A DNA stretch of 64,000 nt from UBA4582 sp038106185 (GCA_038106185.1 JAYODE010000012.1:19032-83031), one strand, 5' to 3'. Positions 15,534 through 24,612 are shown, numbered from the stretch's first letter. Translations and numbers: made by a program. Notes: generated by a model not told the origin, from the letters alone.

Positions 15534-17939
15534 CTAGCGCTGCGTGTTAATGACAATCGCCTTGAGCTTGCGTGGCGGCAGAAAGTAATGATCGGCATAG
15601 ATGTACTCTGGGTCGATTTCGCCGCTCTCATACCATTGAACGATTTGACCCGTGCCGCCTGTACCGGCAGCCGGCTTACCATCATAGATAGCGATCAATT
15701 GATCAACCCGCTGAGCAATATAGGCGCCTGCCAGCGCATATTGCTTATTTCTTGCCTCGTTAACCGAGTTCGCTCGGCCGACCGCCAGCTCGCGAACATT
15801 ACCAAACCGCATGGGCAGTTCATAATAAAACTCGGCCTTACCGATCAAGGTCTTGAACTCATCCTGGGATGCCTTGCTGGAAAAATCCTGAATATACAGA
15901 TCATAGGGTAAGGGTAAGGGTACCTGCAGAGCAGCGTCCAGAACCGACATTGCCATTCGAGCAACCAGCCGGTCGGCGCCCTCCGCCAAGGGTGAAAGGA
16001 TCGTAAATTGATGGTTAGCATATTTTTCCTTCAGGTCACGCAGGCACGTCATCAATTGCTGAAGCAAGCTTTTGTCGGTGAGTTGCTCGTCAGTCAACCT
16101 GTGCCCGGTAACGCCCAGAACGAATTTTCGCTGGGTAAAAATCCCTGATCGTCGAGCAAAATACACGGGCTGAACCGCAACCTCGCCGATTTCCCGTTGC
16201 TGTTGCTCTGGCGAAAGCGCTTCCCAAGGGATCAAGAAGGGGTTGATTTTAGCTTCCTCAACTCGAGTTTCTCCATATTGCCAACCTTCGTAGCGCTTAG
16301 TGTTAACGTAGCGATTGTGCTCCATTTTAGCCTGAGTGGTCGCCTCAACCAGAGTGAAGTCCGGCACATCTATGACGTGAGGCGTGGGCAGGCACCGAAT
16401 TGCCCGCAGTCGAATGGGCCAGTGATCTGCTTTTAGCAGATTCTGCTTGCGCTCCCACTGAGGCAGATCATTCCATAATTGGAGTGCCTGATGGTGACCC
16501 GGCGGATCGACATCGATGTGACGATTGCCAACATCGCCGCGGACTGACTTGTCACTGACAAAAGCTGCTTGTTCAGTGCCGATATGAGAGCCGCCCCGCT
16601 GGGATATCGTTGGTGGATTGTTCGACTGGGCCTCAAGATACATTTGGTGAATCACTCGCGCGAGCTGGTCAAGCTGGCTGGTCAGTACATTATCAACCTG
16701 AAGCACCTCGTCAAACATGCCGAAAGGGTAAAGACCATCGGGGATTTCCTGTTCCCCGGTATTGCTTTCCAGCAGCTGCGCTAACCCACTGGTGCGTTGC
16801 ATACGCACCAGAATCGGCGCGTTACTGCCCCGTCTGTCAAGTAGAGCGCCACGCAGTTTCAGGGCAATGTTGAGGCTTTCTTCATCCGAGTCAGTGCAGA
16901 CAATGTGTTGCGTGACCGAGGGTAATATCTCGGCAATCGATCCCGTAAACATCTGCGGACCAATGGTAGTTTGCTTGATGAAGGTATAGTCGCAAATCTT
17001 TGCCAGATGCGGATATTCCTCAGTGAATTTTTGGCACTTCTCATCGGCCTCCGCGTCAAAAATTGAAAATCTCAGCCGAGCACCATTGGCGTACTGACAC
17101 ATAAGCGCCGCTTCGATCACCAGCTTCTCTGCCAACCGTTTAAATCCGTAGATAGCAAGATGAACCCGTGCCTGATTGGCCACGTCAGCAAACACGTCTG
17201 GCGGATAGTCTCGCAGTAGTAGCCTGGCACTGAGATCGTAGACACTGAAGAAGGCGATCTCTGCAATCGAGTAGTCAGCAAAAAACTTCGGGTAGCTTTC
17301 AAGCTGGTGTGCCAGTCCTATCTCGTTCAAGTGAATGTGAATTTTCAAATGGGACGAGTTCCTCGGTAGACTTCGAATCAAGGTACGCGTCTTTATCGCC
17401 AGCTCAACATTAGTCCCATCGTCTCCGGTAAAGGCAATCAGCTGCGACGCTTGCACGACATTGACGCGGGCCAGCATCGAGTCTTCGAAAATGTCGCCCA
17501 CCAGGACTCGAATACCCAGTGATCTGGCACGGTGTATCAACAGGTTGTCGGGGTTCCGCTCGACGACAACGACGCGCTGTGCAGGATGACAGGTACGCAA
17601 AAACTGCCAACTCTTATCGCCAAGGCCCACGACGATGATGTGGTCGCTGTAATAACGCACCAACCGATTGCCCATCAGAATGCGCGTATTGGAAGCAAAC
17701 ACCAGGAACAGAGAAGTTACAGCAGCCAACGGTGCCAAAAAGCGCACCAGTTCAATCTGGAGCGGCACAGAATCCAGCGCCAGGGTCCAGTCGCCGCTAA
17801 AAAAAAACAACAGAAGAATTTCGTATAAGGCGGTAGTAAAACCTTCGAAGAATCGCGTCGGAGAGATGAGGTACTGACCCCAGAGGCCCAGCGCAATGAG
17901 AAATACAACAATGATCGAAACGATGATACGTTGCTTCAT
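15534..17939 (-). CDS. Membrane protein with TrkA-N, RyR and SLOG domains
   Basis: An 801-residue fusion. Hydrophobic segments at about 4-24, 36-50 and 64-84 form a channel-like membrane module without a recognisable K+ filter. A TrkA-N Rossmann domain follows (IIVVGLGD at 101-108, then VVVVERN and VGDIFED). A second Rossmann-like stretch may lie at 258-345. Residues ~485-575 look like an RyR (ryanodine-receptor repeat) domain, with AKMEHNRYV, GWQYG and INPFLIPWEAL. Residues ~606-757 look like a SLOG domain (LGVTGHR at 608-614, LSPLAEGADRLVA at 648-660). SLOG and RyR modules are proposed to sense nucleotides or derivatives in signalling and conflict systems. The domain calls are by eye. The role is unknown and is inferred to be a nucleotide- or NAD-gated membrane sensor or effector. 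Confidence 0.75.
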   Translation of the reverse strand: MKQRIIVSIIVVFLIALGLWGQYLISPTRFFEGFTTALYEILLLFFFSGDWTLALDSVPLQIELVRFLAPLAAVTSLFLVFASNTRILMGNRLVRYYSDHIIVVGLGDKSWQFLRTCHPAQRVVVVERNPDNLLIHRARSLGIRVLVGDIFEDSMLARVNVVQASQLIAFTGDDGTNVELAIKTRTLIRSLPRNSSHLKIHIHLNEIGLAHQLESYPKFFADYSIAEIAFFSVYDLSARLLLRDYPPDVFADVANQARVHLAIYGFKRLAEKLVIEAALMCQYANGARLRFSIFDAEADEKCQKFTEEYPHLAKICDYTFIKQTTIGPQMFTGSIAEILPSVTQHIVCTDSDEESLNIALKLRGALLDRRGSNAPILVRMQRTSGLAQLLESNTGEQEIPDGLYPFGMFDEVLQVDNVLTSQLDQLARVIHQMYLEAQSNNPPTISQRGGSHIGTEQAAFVSDKSVRGDVGNRHIDVDPPGHHQALQLWNDLPQWERKQNLLKADHWPIRLRAIRCLPTPHVIDVPDFTLVEATTQAKMEHNRYVNTKRYEGWQYGETRVEEAKINPFLIPWEALSPEQQQREIGEVAVQPVYFARRSGIFTQRKFVLGVTGHRLTDEQLTDKSLLQQLMTCLRDLKEKYANHQFTILSPLAEGADRLVARMAMSVLDAALQVPLPLPYDLYIQDFSSKASQDEFKTLIGKAEFYYELPMRFGNVRELAVGRANSVNEARNKQYALAGAYIAQRVDQLIAIYDGKPAAGTGGTGQIVQWYESGEIDPEYIYADHYFLPPRKLKAIVINTQR

Positions 17940-17991
17940 AGCGGCGCCCTGCGACGGGTTTCCACCCAGTGTAGCGGCTCACCGACTTATT

Positions 17992-18111
17992 TCAAAGGAT
18001 GTGAAAGGATGNNNNNNNNNNNNNNNNNNNNNNNNNNNNNNNNNNNNNNNNNNNNNNNNNNNNNNNNNNNNNNNNNNNNNNNNNNNNNNNNNNNNNNNNN
18101 NNNNNNNNNNN
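17992..18111. other. Two 10-bp repeat units followed by an assembly gap (18012-18111)
   Basis: TCAAAGGATG and TGAAAGGATG sit head to tail immediately before 100 N. The gap falls in the spacer between the SLOG protein start and the FAD oxidase stop, so no gene is visibly broken, but the promoter of the SLOG gene may be hidden here. Confidence 0.85.
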
Positions 18112-18112
18112 A

Positions 18113-19495
18113 CTAATAGTTACTGGGAATGACCTTGCCAGGATTCATGATATGCAGTGGATCAAGGGCCTGCTTGATCAACGCCATCACCGCCAGGCCG
18201 GTACTGTGCTCCAGTTCCATGTAGGGCAGCTTGCCGTATCCGATGCCATGCTCACCGGTACTGGTGCCACCCATATCGAGAGCACGTCTGATCAAACGAT
18301 CATTAACGGTATTGGCGGTCGCCAATTCTGCCGGATTGTTCTCATCAACCAGGAGCAGCAAATGAAAGTTGCCGTCACCTACGTGGCCAACAATAGGTGC
18401 CAGTAGATTGAACTCGAGCAGGTCCTGTTGGGTCTCTTTGATACATTCTGCGAGCCTTGAGATGGGCACGCAAACGTCCGTCGGCCAGCCGCCTGCGCCA
18501 GGACGCAGGGACCTGGCGGCGTAGTAGGCATCATGCCGAGCCTGCCATAACTTGTTCTGAGCTTCCTGTTCCACTGCCCAGGTGAAGGTTGAGCCATGGT
18601 TCGCCTGCACCAGTTCAGCCACTCGCTGGCTTTGTTCCACGACGCTGGCGCTGGTGCCGTGAAATTCAAAAAACAAGGTCGGCTGAGGCGGATAATCCAG
18701 CTTGGAATATTGGTTGATAGCGTTCATCTGAGCGGCATCCAGCAGTTCGACCCGCGCCACAGGAATACCCGATTGAATCACTTCTATGACCGTCTCGACC
18801 GCAGTTGTAATAGCAGCAAAGGAGCAAACGCCGACCGCGTGCGCTTCGGGCAATCCATAGCAGCGTAACTGAACCTCGGTAATGATACCGAGCGTGCCTT
18901 CTGCGCCGCAGAACAATCGGGTCAGGTCGTAGCCGGCAGCAGATTTACGCGCGCGAGTGCCGGTTCTGACTATTCTGCCATCGGCCATCACCACTGTCAG
19001 ACCCAGAACATTGTCCTTCATGGTGCCATAACGCACGGCGTTGGTGCCAGATGCGCGGGTTGACGTCATGCCACCGAGAGTTGCATCGGCGCCAGGATCG
19101 ACGGGGAAAAATTGACCATGATGCCGCAGCGCTGCATTCAACTGCTTACGGGTCACGCCAGCTTGAACTCGGCAGTCCAAATCCGGGCCGTTGACTTCAA
19201 GGATTTGGTTCATTCGAGACATATCAACGCAAACGCCCCCGCGCAGGGCGGCAATATGTCCTTCCAGGGAAGTACCAGCACCGAAGGGCACCAGCGGTGT
19301 CCCGGTCGCCGCACAAAGCTGGACAATCTGACTGACCTCCTCGTTGGATATCGGATAAACAATCGCATCTGGAGAGTGAGGCTGGTGGAAAGATTCGTCT
19401 TTGCCATGCCGTTCCAACAGGTCCCTCTGCGTGGTCATACGATCCTGCAGAAGCCCCTTCAAAGACTCGTGTAACTGCTCCGGTAACTTTGACAT
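18113..19495 (-). CDS. FAD-linked oxidase, D-lactate dehydrogenase/GlcD type
   Basis: A 460-residue FAD-dependent 2-hydroxyacid dehydrogenase, probably oxidising D-lactate, glycolate or a related acid. The PCMH-type FAD domain carries PFGAGTSLEGH, PVDPGADATLGGM and GAEGTLGII. The C-terminal domain carries GHVGDGNFH and TGEHGIGYGK, the catalytic/metal motifs of the family. It lacks an Fe-S domain, and no GlcE/GlcF partner is adjacent, which favours a single-subunit Dld/LDHD-like enzyme. It starts 55 bp from the divergent alcohol dehydrogenase, so the two may share a control region. The stop lies one base after the gap and is intact. Confidence 0.87.
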   Translation of the reverse strand: MSKLPEQLHESLKGLLQDRMTTQRDLLERHGKDESFHQPHSPDAIVYPISNEEVSQIVQLCAATGTPLVPFGAGTSLEGHIAALRGGVCVDMSRMNQILEVNGPDLDCRVQAGVTRKQLNAALRHHGQFFPVDPGADATLGGMTSTRASGTNAVRYGTMKDNVLGLTVVMADGRIVRTGTRARKSAAGYDLTRLFCGAEGTLGIITEVQLRCYGLPEAHAVGVCSFAAITTAVETVIEVIQSGIPVARVELLDAAQMNAINQYSKLDYPPQPTLFFEFHGTSASVVEQSQRVAELVQANHGSTFTWAVEQEAQNKLWQARHDAYYAARSLRPGAGGWPTDVCVPISRLAECIKETQQDLLEFNLLAPIVGHVGDGNFHLLLLVDENNPAELATANTVNDRLIRRALDMGGTSTGEHGIGYGKLPYMELEHSTGLAVMALIKQALDPLHIMNPGKVIPSNY

Positions 19496-19550
19496 GATGA
19501 CAGCCCCCCGTTAAAGCCCTTAGAATACAGGTATAACCCCAACCAATGGA

Positions 19551-20654
19551 ATGCTCATTATGCCCACGCCCGCTCGCGTCGTAGTTCTGCCACAGCAGCC
19601 AGGACCCCTCGAAATTATACATCTGGATCTACCGAACCCCGGTCCGCACCAGGTTATCGTGAAGCAGTATGCGAGCGGCGTTTGCCATAGCCAGCTTCAT
19701 CAGATGCATAATCCTCGTGCTAATGCCGTTGTTTTAGGTCATGAGTCTACTGGCATCGTTTTGGAGGTTGGTAGTGCCGTTGAGCATGTCGCAGTGGGCG
19801 ACATGGTGATGGTGACTTGGGTACCTCGTAACGCAAGCGGCACTGATCGAGCACCGCTGCCAGCGCTTCTGACCCTGCCCGATGGTAATATCGCTCGATC
19901 CCAGAATGTCTTTACCTGGGCGGACACCACTATTGCTGATGAGCAGTATGTCGTCAAAGTCGCCAACGACACCAAACGGGATGTTACCGCTATCATTGGC
20001 TGCGCAGTCATGACCGGTGCCGGCGCGGTAGAGAATACGGCGGGCGTCAAGGCCGGTGAAAGTGTGGTGATTTTTGGTGTAGGTGGCGTTGGTCTGTCTG
20101 CCGTCGTGGCGGCCAAGGCGGTGGGTGCAAACCCCATCATCGCTGTTGACCTGGACGACCAGAAGCTGGCGTTTGCCCAGCAGTTTGGCGCAACCCACAC
20201 CATCAATGCGGGTCAAGGTGATCCTATTGCCAAGATCAAAGCCCTGACCACCAATGCCAGCAAACGTAACTTCATGGGTTTGCCCGTGAGCGGCGCTGAC
20301 TATGCGTTTGATTGTATCGGTTTGAAGAAGACCATGGAGCAAATTGTTCCCGCCGTGCGCGACGGCGTTTTCGGCGCAGAAACTGGCGGCACTGCCGTGC
20401 TGGTAGGTGTGCCGCAGACGACCGTGGAACTTAACGCCATTGATATGCTGATCAACGAGAAGAAGTTTATCGGCAGCATCGGCGGCAGTTGTTCGCCAGA
20501 CAGGGATTTCCCCAAATATCTCGACTGGTATGCCCGTGGCAAGCTGGATTTGGACGCAATGGTGACCGAAAGATTCACTTTGGACCAAATCAACGACGCC
20601 ACTCACGCGCTGGAAACAGGCAAGATCAGTGGTCGCGCCATTCTCGTGTTTTAA
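19551..20654 (+). CDS. Zinc-type (MDR) alcohol dehydrogenase family protein
   Basis: A 367-residue medium-chain dehydrogenase/reductase. GVCHSQLH supplies the first zinc ligand and GHESTGIV the catalytic-zinc GHE motif. GVGGVGLS is the NAD(P)-binding glycine motif in the Rossmann domain. The four-Cys structural-zinc loop is absent and replaced by a hydrophobic insert, as in a subset of the family. ATG at 19560 is an equally possible start. It is divergent from the FAD oxidase, which fits paired alcohol/hydroxyacid metabolism, although the substrate cannot be told. Confidence 0.85.
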   Translation: MLIMPTPARVVVLPQQPGPLEIIHLDLPNPGPHQVIVKQYASGVCHSQLHQMHNPRANAVVLGHESTGIVLEVGSAVEHVAVGDMVMVTWVPRNASGTDRAPLPALLTLPDGNIARSQNVFTWADTTIADEQYVVKVANDTKRDVTAIIGCAVMTGAGAVENTAGVKAGESVVIFGVGGVGLSAVVAAKAVGANPIIAVDLDDQKLAFAQQFGATHTINAGQGDPIAKIKALTTNASKRNFMGLPVSGADYAFDCIGLKKTMEQIVPAVRDGVFGAETGGTAVLVGVPQTTVELNAIDMLINEKKFIGSIGGSCSPDRDFPKYLDWYARGKLDLDAMVTERFTLDQINDATHALETGKISGRAILVF

Positions 20655-20658
20655 GCGG

Positions 20659-20730
20659 CTTGAGCTCTTATTTGATCTCTTATTTGAGCTCTCATTTGAG
20701 CTCTCATTTGAGCTCTCATTTGAGTTCTCG
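20659..20730. repeat. Tandem repeat, 12-bp unit x6
   Basis: Six head-to-tail units based on TTTGAGCTCTCA (copies 1, 2 and 6 with changes; copies 3-5 identical) begin just after the alcohol dehydrogenase stop and run into the convergent spacer with the histidine phosphatase gene. Each unit contains GAGCTC. Confidence 0.92.
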
Positions 20731-20814
20731 AAAGCTTAAATCTAAACAGCTTGGAATTTAAACAGCTCGCGCTGAACAGACAGGGGGTTCAAGTCATCGG
20801 GCCAATGCGCCCGA

Positions 20815-21522
20815 TTACTCCCCGAACTCATCCCCGGCTTGCCGCCTGATCTTCCATTCTCCGGCAAGCTGGAACCAGTTGCCCTGCTCATCACGGCTGA
20901 TATACACGGGTTGAGCATGGTGCATTGACAGGCCGGCGACCTGACTTGCGGTCAGCAGCCCCAGCTGCGCCGCAGCGTGGCGCATGGCAGCACCATGTCC
21001 CACAATGACTTTTAGCTCACCGTCCATCAATGCCTGCCAGGCATCTCGCAAATGGCTGGCGACCCGTTCACCGGCCATCTGCAGAGACTCAGCACCCTGG
21101 AATGGCAGACGAAAATTGCGATCCGATTTCCAGCCGTTGGGCAGCGGACTATAACGCGGATCAGCTGCAACAATTGCCGCAATAGCTGCGATATCAAGAT
21201 TCGCAACAGCACCTACGCTACGCTCAGAGAGGGCTTCAAATTCAGAAACCTGAAGGATAGCAGCATTCGGCTGCGTCTCGACCGACACGGCCTCGGCAAT
21301 CAGCGTCGCCGTCTGCCATGCCCTGAGCTGCCGAGAACAATCCAGCTGCGGAACAAGACGCAGGTTCTGGGTGCGACAAAAGTCGAGGATTAACCCCCCG
21401 CACTGGCGGGCTTGGGCTTCACCTTTGCGCGTTAAGGGATAGGGCAGCAGTGCACTGGGGACGCCAACGGGTTGCTGATAGTCTCCATGACGAATAAGCG
21501 CTATGACTCGTTTCTGCAGCAT
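20815..21522 (-). CDS. Histidine phosphatase (phosphoglycerate-mutase-like)
   Basis: A 235-residue cytoplasmic protein of the histidine phosphatase superfamily. ALIRHGDY at residues 8-15 holds the catalytic Arg-His-Gly, LTRKGEAQA follows, and VGHGAAMRHAA carries the second catalytic His. The form resembles SixA/PGAM5-like phosphatases rather than glycolytic mutases. Start ATG at 21522 has AAAGG about ten bases upstream. It follows a 34-residue ORF on the same strand with 15 bp between. The substrate (phosphoprotein or small molecule) is not determinable. Confidence 0.82.
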   Translation of the reverse strand: MLQKRVIALIRHGDYQQPVGVPSALLPYPLTRKGEAQARQCGGLILDFCRTQNLRLVPQLDCSRQLRAWQTATLIAEAVSVETQPNAAILQVSEFEALSERSVGAVANLDIAAIAAIVAADPRYSPLPNGWKSDRNFRLPFQGAESLQMAGERVASHLRDAWQALMDGELKVIVGHGAAMRHAAAQLGLLTASQVAGLSMHHAQPVYISRDEQGNWFQLAGEWKIRRQAGDEFGE

Positions 21523-21537
21523 GACACGTTGGCCTTT

Positions 21538-21642
21538 CTATTCGTCAAGCCCGGGCGCGGGAAACTGGCGCTGCTCTTCACACTTGCGGGCCGAATAGAT
21601 GGCCTGGGCGTTTTGTCGCAGCAGATCGAGATTGGCTAACAT
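21538..21642 (-). CDS. Small 34-residue ORF upstream of the histidine phosphatase
   Basis: An ATG at 21640-21642, preceded by a good ribosome-binding site (GGAAG about nine bases upstream), opens a 34-codon frame that stops 15 bp before the phosphatase start. The peptide (MLANLDLLRQNAQAIYSARK...) is polar and amphipathic, with no signal or membrane segment. It could be a real small protein, a translation-coupling leader, or the stub of a lost gene. I do not recognise it. Confidence 0.4.
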   Translation of the reverse strand: MLANLDLLRQNAQAIYSARKCEEQRQFPAPGLDE

Positions 21643-22008
21643 GGGGTGTCTTCCGTTGGGTTAAAGAGTCTGCCCAGGCGAACGGCTTTTTTTGGGTTCA
21701 TTGCTTACTTCCCGGTGGTTAAGTCCACCTGCTATCGTCCCGAAAACTCCGCTTCTCAATGAGTCCCCAGACAATCATTCGCCAGTCATGTTCAAGCGCT
21801 GAGTCTATACTTGGCGGGCTCGAATGAAAACCCAATTGATGCATACTGGGGTGCAGCCGCCCTCATCCTCGCTGTTCGCCCAAGTGACTTGGCCATGATT
21901 GTTTACCAGGGATCGCTGGGTCAAACGTTTCGGCCAATTGATTGAATTGACAAGACTCCGATTAACTCCAATCATGGAACCTTCGCTGTTGATTAATCGG
22001 AGTCATGC
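21643..22008. other. 366-bp spacer without a recognised gene
   Basis: This spacer separates the 34-residue ORF (minus) from the enoyl-CoA hydratase (plus), so it should hold both promoters. A run of seven T lies near 21688. No tRNA, repeat array or convincing operator was seen. Confidence 0.5.
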
Positions 22009-22866
22009 ATGCAGACAGGCAAGTTTACCGGTTTTGAGGTCCGTATCGAGGCGCCAGGCATCGCCTGGATCGAATTCAATGAGCCCGCCAAGCTCAATGG
22101 CATGAGTGTGGGCAAGAAGCGTGACTTGATCGAAGTATTGACTCAGGCGCAAATGGATAATGCCGTGAGGATTGTCGTGTTTATCGGTACCGGCAGAGGG
22201 TTTTGTGCTGGCGATGACCTGCAGGCCTACAGTGCGCCCAACACCCATCCCAATGCCCTGATGCCGTCGATACCCGCAGGGCACGACAATGCCCTTGGCA
22301 CCTATAACGGCTTGCGTCAGGTATCCCAGGCGTTAAATGTTGCCATTCGGAACCTCGACAAGATCACCATAGCGGCCATCAATGGCGTCGCTATCCAAAC
22401 AGGCTTATCTTTGGCACTGGCCTGTGATTTCAAGGTTGCGGCCAAGTCTGCCCGTCTGGGTTCTGCAACACTCAGATTTGGCTTGCTACCCGATGAGGGT
22501 GGTCAGTATCTGCTGCTGCAGCATCTCGGTCTGGCTGCGACGCTCGACTTTATCTTGCGCAAGCGCATTGTAGAGGCTGAGGCAGCCCTGGCCCTGGGAT
22601 TGGTTAACGAGGTCGTTGCTGATGAGGACCTGAGAAGCCACGTTCAAGCCTTGGCGCTGGAGTTGGCAGAGGGTCCACAAGTCTCCACGCGTCTATTGAA
22701 GCGTTCGATTTATCAGGCCACAGAATTAACCTTCGCTCAGTCGTTGGACGAAATTGCCGCCAAAACTGCCATCTCTGACCACCATCCCGATGCCCGCGAA
22801 GGTGTGACTGCGTTTCGCGAAAAAAGACCAGCAGCATTTAATCAGTGGCTGCTGAAGGATCAATAG
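22009..22866 (+). CDS. Enoyl-CoA hydratase/isomerase family protein
   Basis: A 285-residue crotonase-fold protein. RGFCAGDDLQAYS forms the first oxyanion-hole loop, and AAINGVAIQTGLSLALACDF forms the second with the hallmark helix. The Glu expected in classical hydratases is not obvious in LRFGLLPDEGGQ, although the DEGG segment supplies an acidic residue in a similar place. The gene stands alone, divergent from the phosphatase group. The reaction (hydration, isomerisation or hydrolysis of an enoyl-CoA) is not resolved. Confidence 0.85.
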   Translation: MQTGKFTGFEVRIEAPGIAWIEFNEPAKLNGMSVGKKRDLIEVLTQAQMDNAVRIVVFIGTGRGFCAGDDLQAYSAPNTHPNALMPSIPAGHDNALGTYNGLRQVSQALNVAIRNLDKITIAAINGVAIQTGLSLALACDFKVAAKSARLGSATLRFGLLPDEGGQYLLLQHLGLAATLDFILRKRIVEAEAALALGLVNEVVADEDLRSHVQALALELAEGPQVSTRLLKRSIYQATELTFAQSLDEIAAKTAISDHHPDAREGVTAFREKRPAAFNQWLLKDQ

Positions 22867-22960
22867 GCGCCAGTAGGCAACACGTGGCAGCTGTGACAGA
22901 ATAACTTACCATTAGCCATCGCGTCGGTGAATCCGGCGCTTCACTACGGAAACACCTAAG

Positions 22961-23596
22961 ATGCTTGAAGCTGCTCAAACCACCCAACAGGAGACGACCC
23001 AGCCCGCCAAGCCGGCTAGCCTGCCTGATAGCCAGCGACTGAGGCTGGCAGTTCGCAATCATGGTCTGGCGCTGCTGGCGGCCCTGACCTTATGGGCCGC
23101 GGCAGATGCCTGGGCCAGTACCAGTGGGTTGAGCCTGGCAACGGGACTGTCAATGTTAAATGCCTTTGCCGCAATGACGATTATTGCCACTATCTTTCAT
23201 GAGTGGGGGCACTTCGCCGGGGCTCGGCTGGCTAAGTCTTATTCACCCATGGTGACTAATCCAACTGGCGGATTTATTTTCGGATTCAATTTTGCGAAGA
23301 ATACTCGGCGACAATTCCTGTCGATGAGCATAGGTGGCCCAGTCGGTAACTGGCTGCTGGTCGCTCTGGTTCTGCTGTTGGTGCCCATCGACAACGCTGG
23401 CCGAGCCATGCTCCTGGCGGTCGCCGTGGCCCGAGCAATTAGCGTCGTCATGTTTGAGCTGCCCATCATCTTGCGCGTCATGCGCGGTGGAGAGCCGGAA
23501 GCCGAATTAAACGCAGGTCAGGCCAATGGTTCTGGTGATCGTGGCCAGGTGGTTGGCTATGCAGCGGGCCTTCTGGTTTGGATATTGGCCATTTAA
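22961..23596 (+). CDS. Site-2-protease-like M50 family membrane protein
   Basis: A 211-residue membrane protein with about five hydrophobic segments. HEWGH at residues 80-84 is the zinc-binding HExxH of intramembrane metalloproteases and lies in the second helix, where family M50 carries it. GGPVGNWLL further on resembles the second conserved region, though a clear NxxPxxxxD motif is not seen. The protein is short and lacks PDZ domains, so it is closer to the minimal SpoIVFB/YwhC-like form. Target unknown. Confidence 0.7.
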   Translation: MLEAAQTTQQETTQPAKPASLPDSQRLRLAVRNHGLALLAALTLWAAADAWASTSGLSLATGLSMLNAFAAMTIIATIFHEWGHFAGARLAKSYSPMVTNPTGGFIFGFNFAKNTRRQFLSMSIGGPVGNWLLVALVLLLVPIDNAGRAMLLAVAVARAISVVMFELPIILRVMRGGEPEAELNAGQANGSGDRGQVVGYAAGLLVWILAI

Positions 23597-23650
23597 GTCA
23601 CGACCCATTAATAACGGGACACGCGAACAAGTCCTTCGTCCCCGTTCCCA

Positions 23651-23676
23651 GAGCGCCCATTCGTCAGTGGGCGCTC
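23651..23676. terminator. Hairpin between convergent genes
   Basis: A perfect 9-bp stem (GAGCGCCCA / TGGGCGCTC) with an 8-nt loop lies between the M50-like gene and the PLP dehydratase and includes the latter's stop codon. No T-run follows on either strand, so intrinsic termination is likely but not certain. Confidence 0.45.
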
Positions 23677-24590
23677 GTGGAAAGGTTGCCACCGGTCAAT
23701 ATCAATCCGACCCGACGCTCACTGAAAGTTTTCGGGTAACGTAATACGGCCGCTAACGTCACGGCTGATGATGGCTCCACCACCTGGTCAAGTGTGGTCT
23801 CGATCAATGCCATGGCAGCCAGAATCTCCTCTTCCGAGACCAGCAGAATTCCAGCGCACTGCTGCCGGATTATTTCAAAATTCAAGGCACCAAGGGTCGT
23901 CTGAAGCCCATCGGCGATAGTCTTGGGTGAGTGGCTCAGTACACGATTGCCAGTGGTAAATGAACGGTAGGCATCATCTGCCATGCTCGGCTCAGCACCA
24001 TATACCCTGAGTTTGCCGGGCATCGCCACCAGCGTACCCGCGAGTAACCCCCCGCCACCGACCGGCGTGATAATATCATCCAACTGCTCTACTGCTGCCA
24101 TCAATTCCAGGCTGGCAGTGCCCTGCCCGGCGATAATTCTGGCGTCATCGTAAGGGGGTACATAGTGCGCGCCGGTTTTAGCCACCACACTGGCCAAGGT
24201 TGCCTCACGCGCCTGCAGGTTCGATTCGCACTCAATGATGATGCCGCCCTGTTGACGAATATTACTTTTCTTGATGGGTGGCGCATTCTCAGGAACGACA
24301 ATATGTGCAGGTATGCCTCGAGATGTCGCCGCCCATGCCAGCGCGGCTCCATGGTTACCCGAGGAATGTGTCGCGACGCCGTGCTGCGCCACATTATCTG
24401 GCAGGCTGCGAACAGCATTCAGCGCGCCTCTGGCCTTGAACGACCCCGTCATCTGCAGCTGCTCACATTTGAAGAACAGCTCAGCGCCCGCTAGCGCATT
24501 CAGCTCGGCGCTGTGCATCACAGGCGTTTGCACCAGGCCGTCTGACAGCCGTTGCCGTGCGACTAATACATCTTCCAGGGTAAGCACCAC
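23664..24590 (-). CDS. Threonine/serine dehydratase-like PLP enzyme
   Basis: A fold-type II PLP enzyme of about 308 residues. FKARGA holds the Schiff-base lysine, SSGNHGAA is the substrate/phosphate-adjacent loop, and GGGGLLAG is the phosphate-binding glycine loop. It lacks the C-terminal ACT-like regulatory domain of biosynthetic IlvA, so it resembles catabolic dehydratases or serine racemase-like proteins. A GTG at 24590 preceded by GGAGAG is preferred. A longer frame from 24641 would overlap the upstream gene by 29 bp. It likely deaminates L-threonine or L-serine to the 2-oxoacid and is probably co-transcribed with the LLM oxidoreductase 22 bp upstream. Confidence 0.85.
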   Translation of the reverse strand: MVLTLEDVLVARQRLSDGLVQTPVMHSAELNALAGAELFFKCEQLQMTGSFKARGALNAVRSLPDNVAQHGVATHSSGNHGAALAWAATSRGIPAHIVVPENAPPIKKSNIRQQGGIIIECESNLQAREATLASVVAKTGAHYVPPYDDARIIAGQGTASLELMAAVEQLDDIITPVGGGGLLAGTLVAMPGKLRVYGAEPSMADDAYRSFTTGNRVLSHSPKTIADGLQTTLGALNFEIIRQQCAGILLVSEEEILAAMALIETTLDQVVEPSSAVTLAAVLRYPKTFSERRVGLILTGGNLSTSAH

Positions 24591-24612
24591 GACATGACTC
24601 TCCAGCGGCCAA

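Noticed and set aside
19734..20606. 290-codon antisense frame within the alcohol dehydrogenase gene
   Set aside because: Antisense shadow: the plus strand carries the clear MDR motifs and the antisense product is His-rich without a domain.
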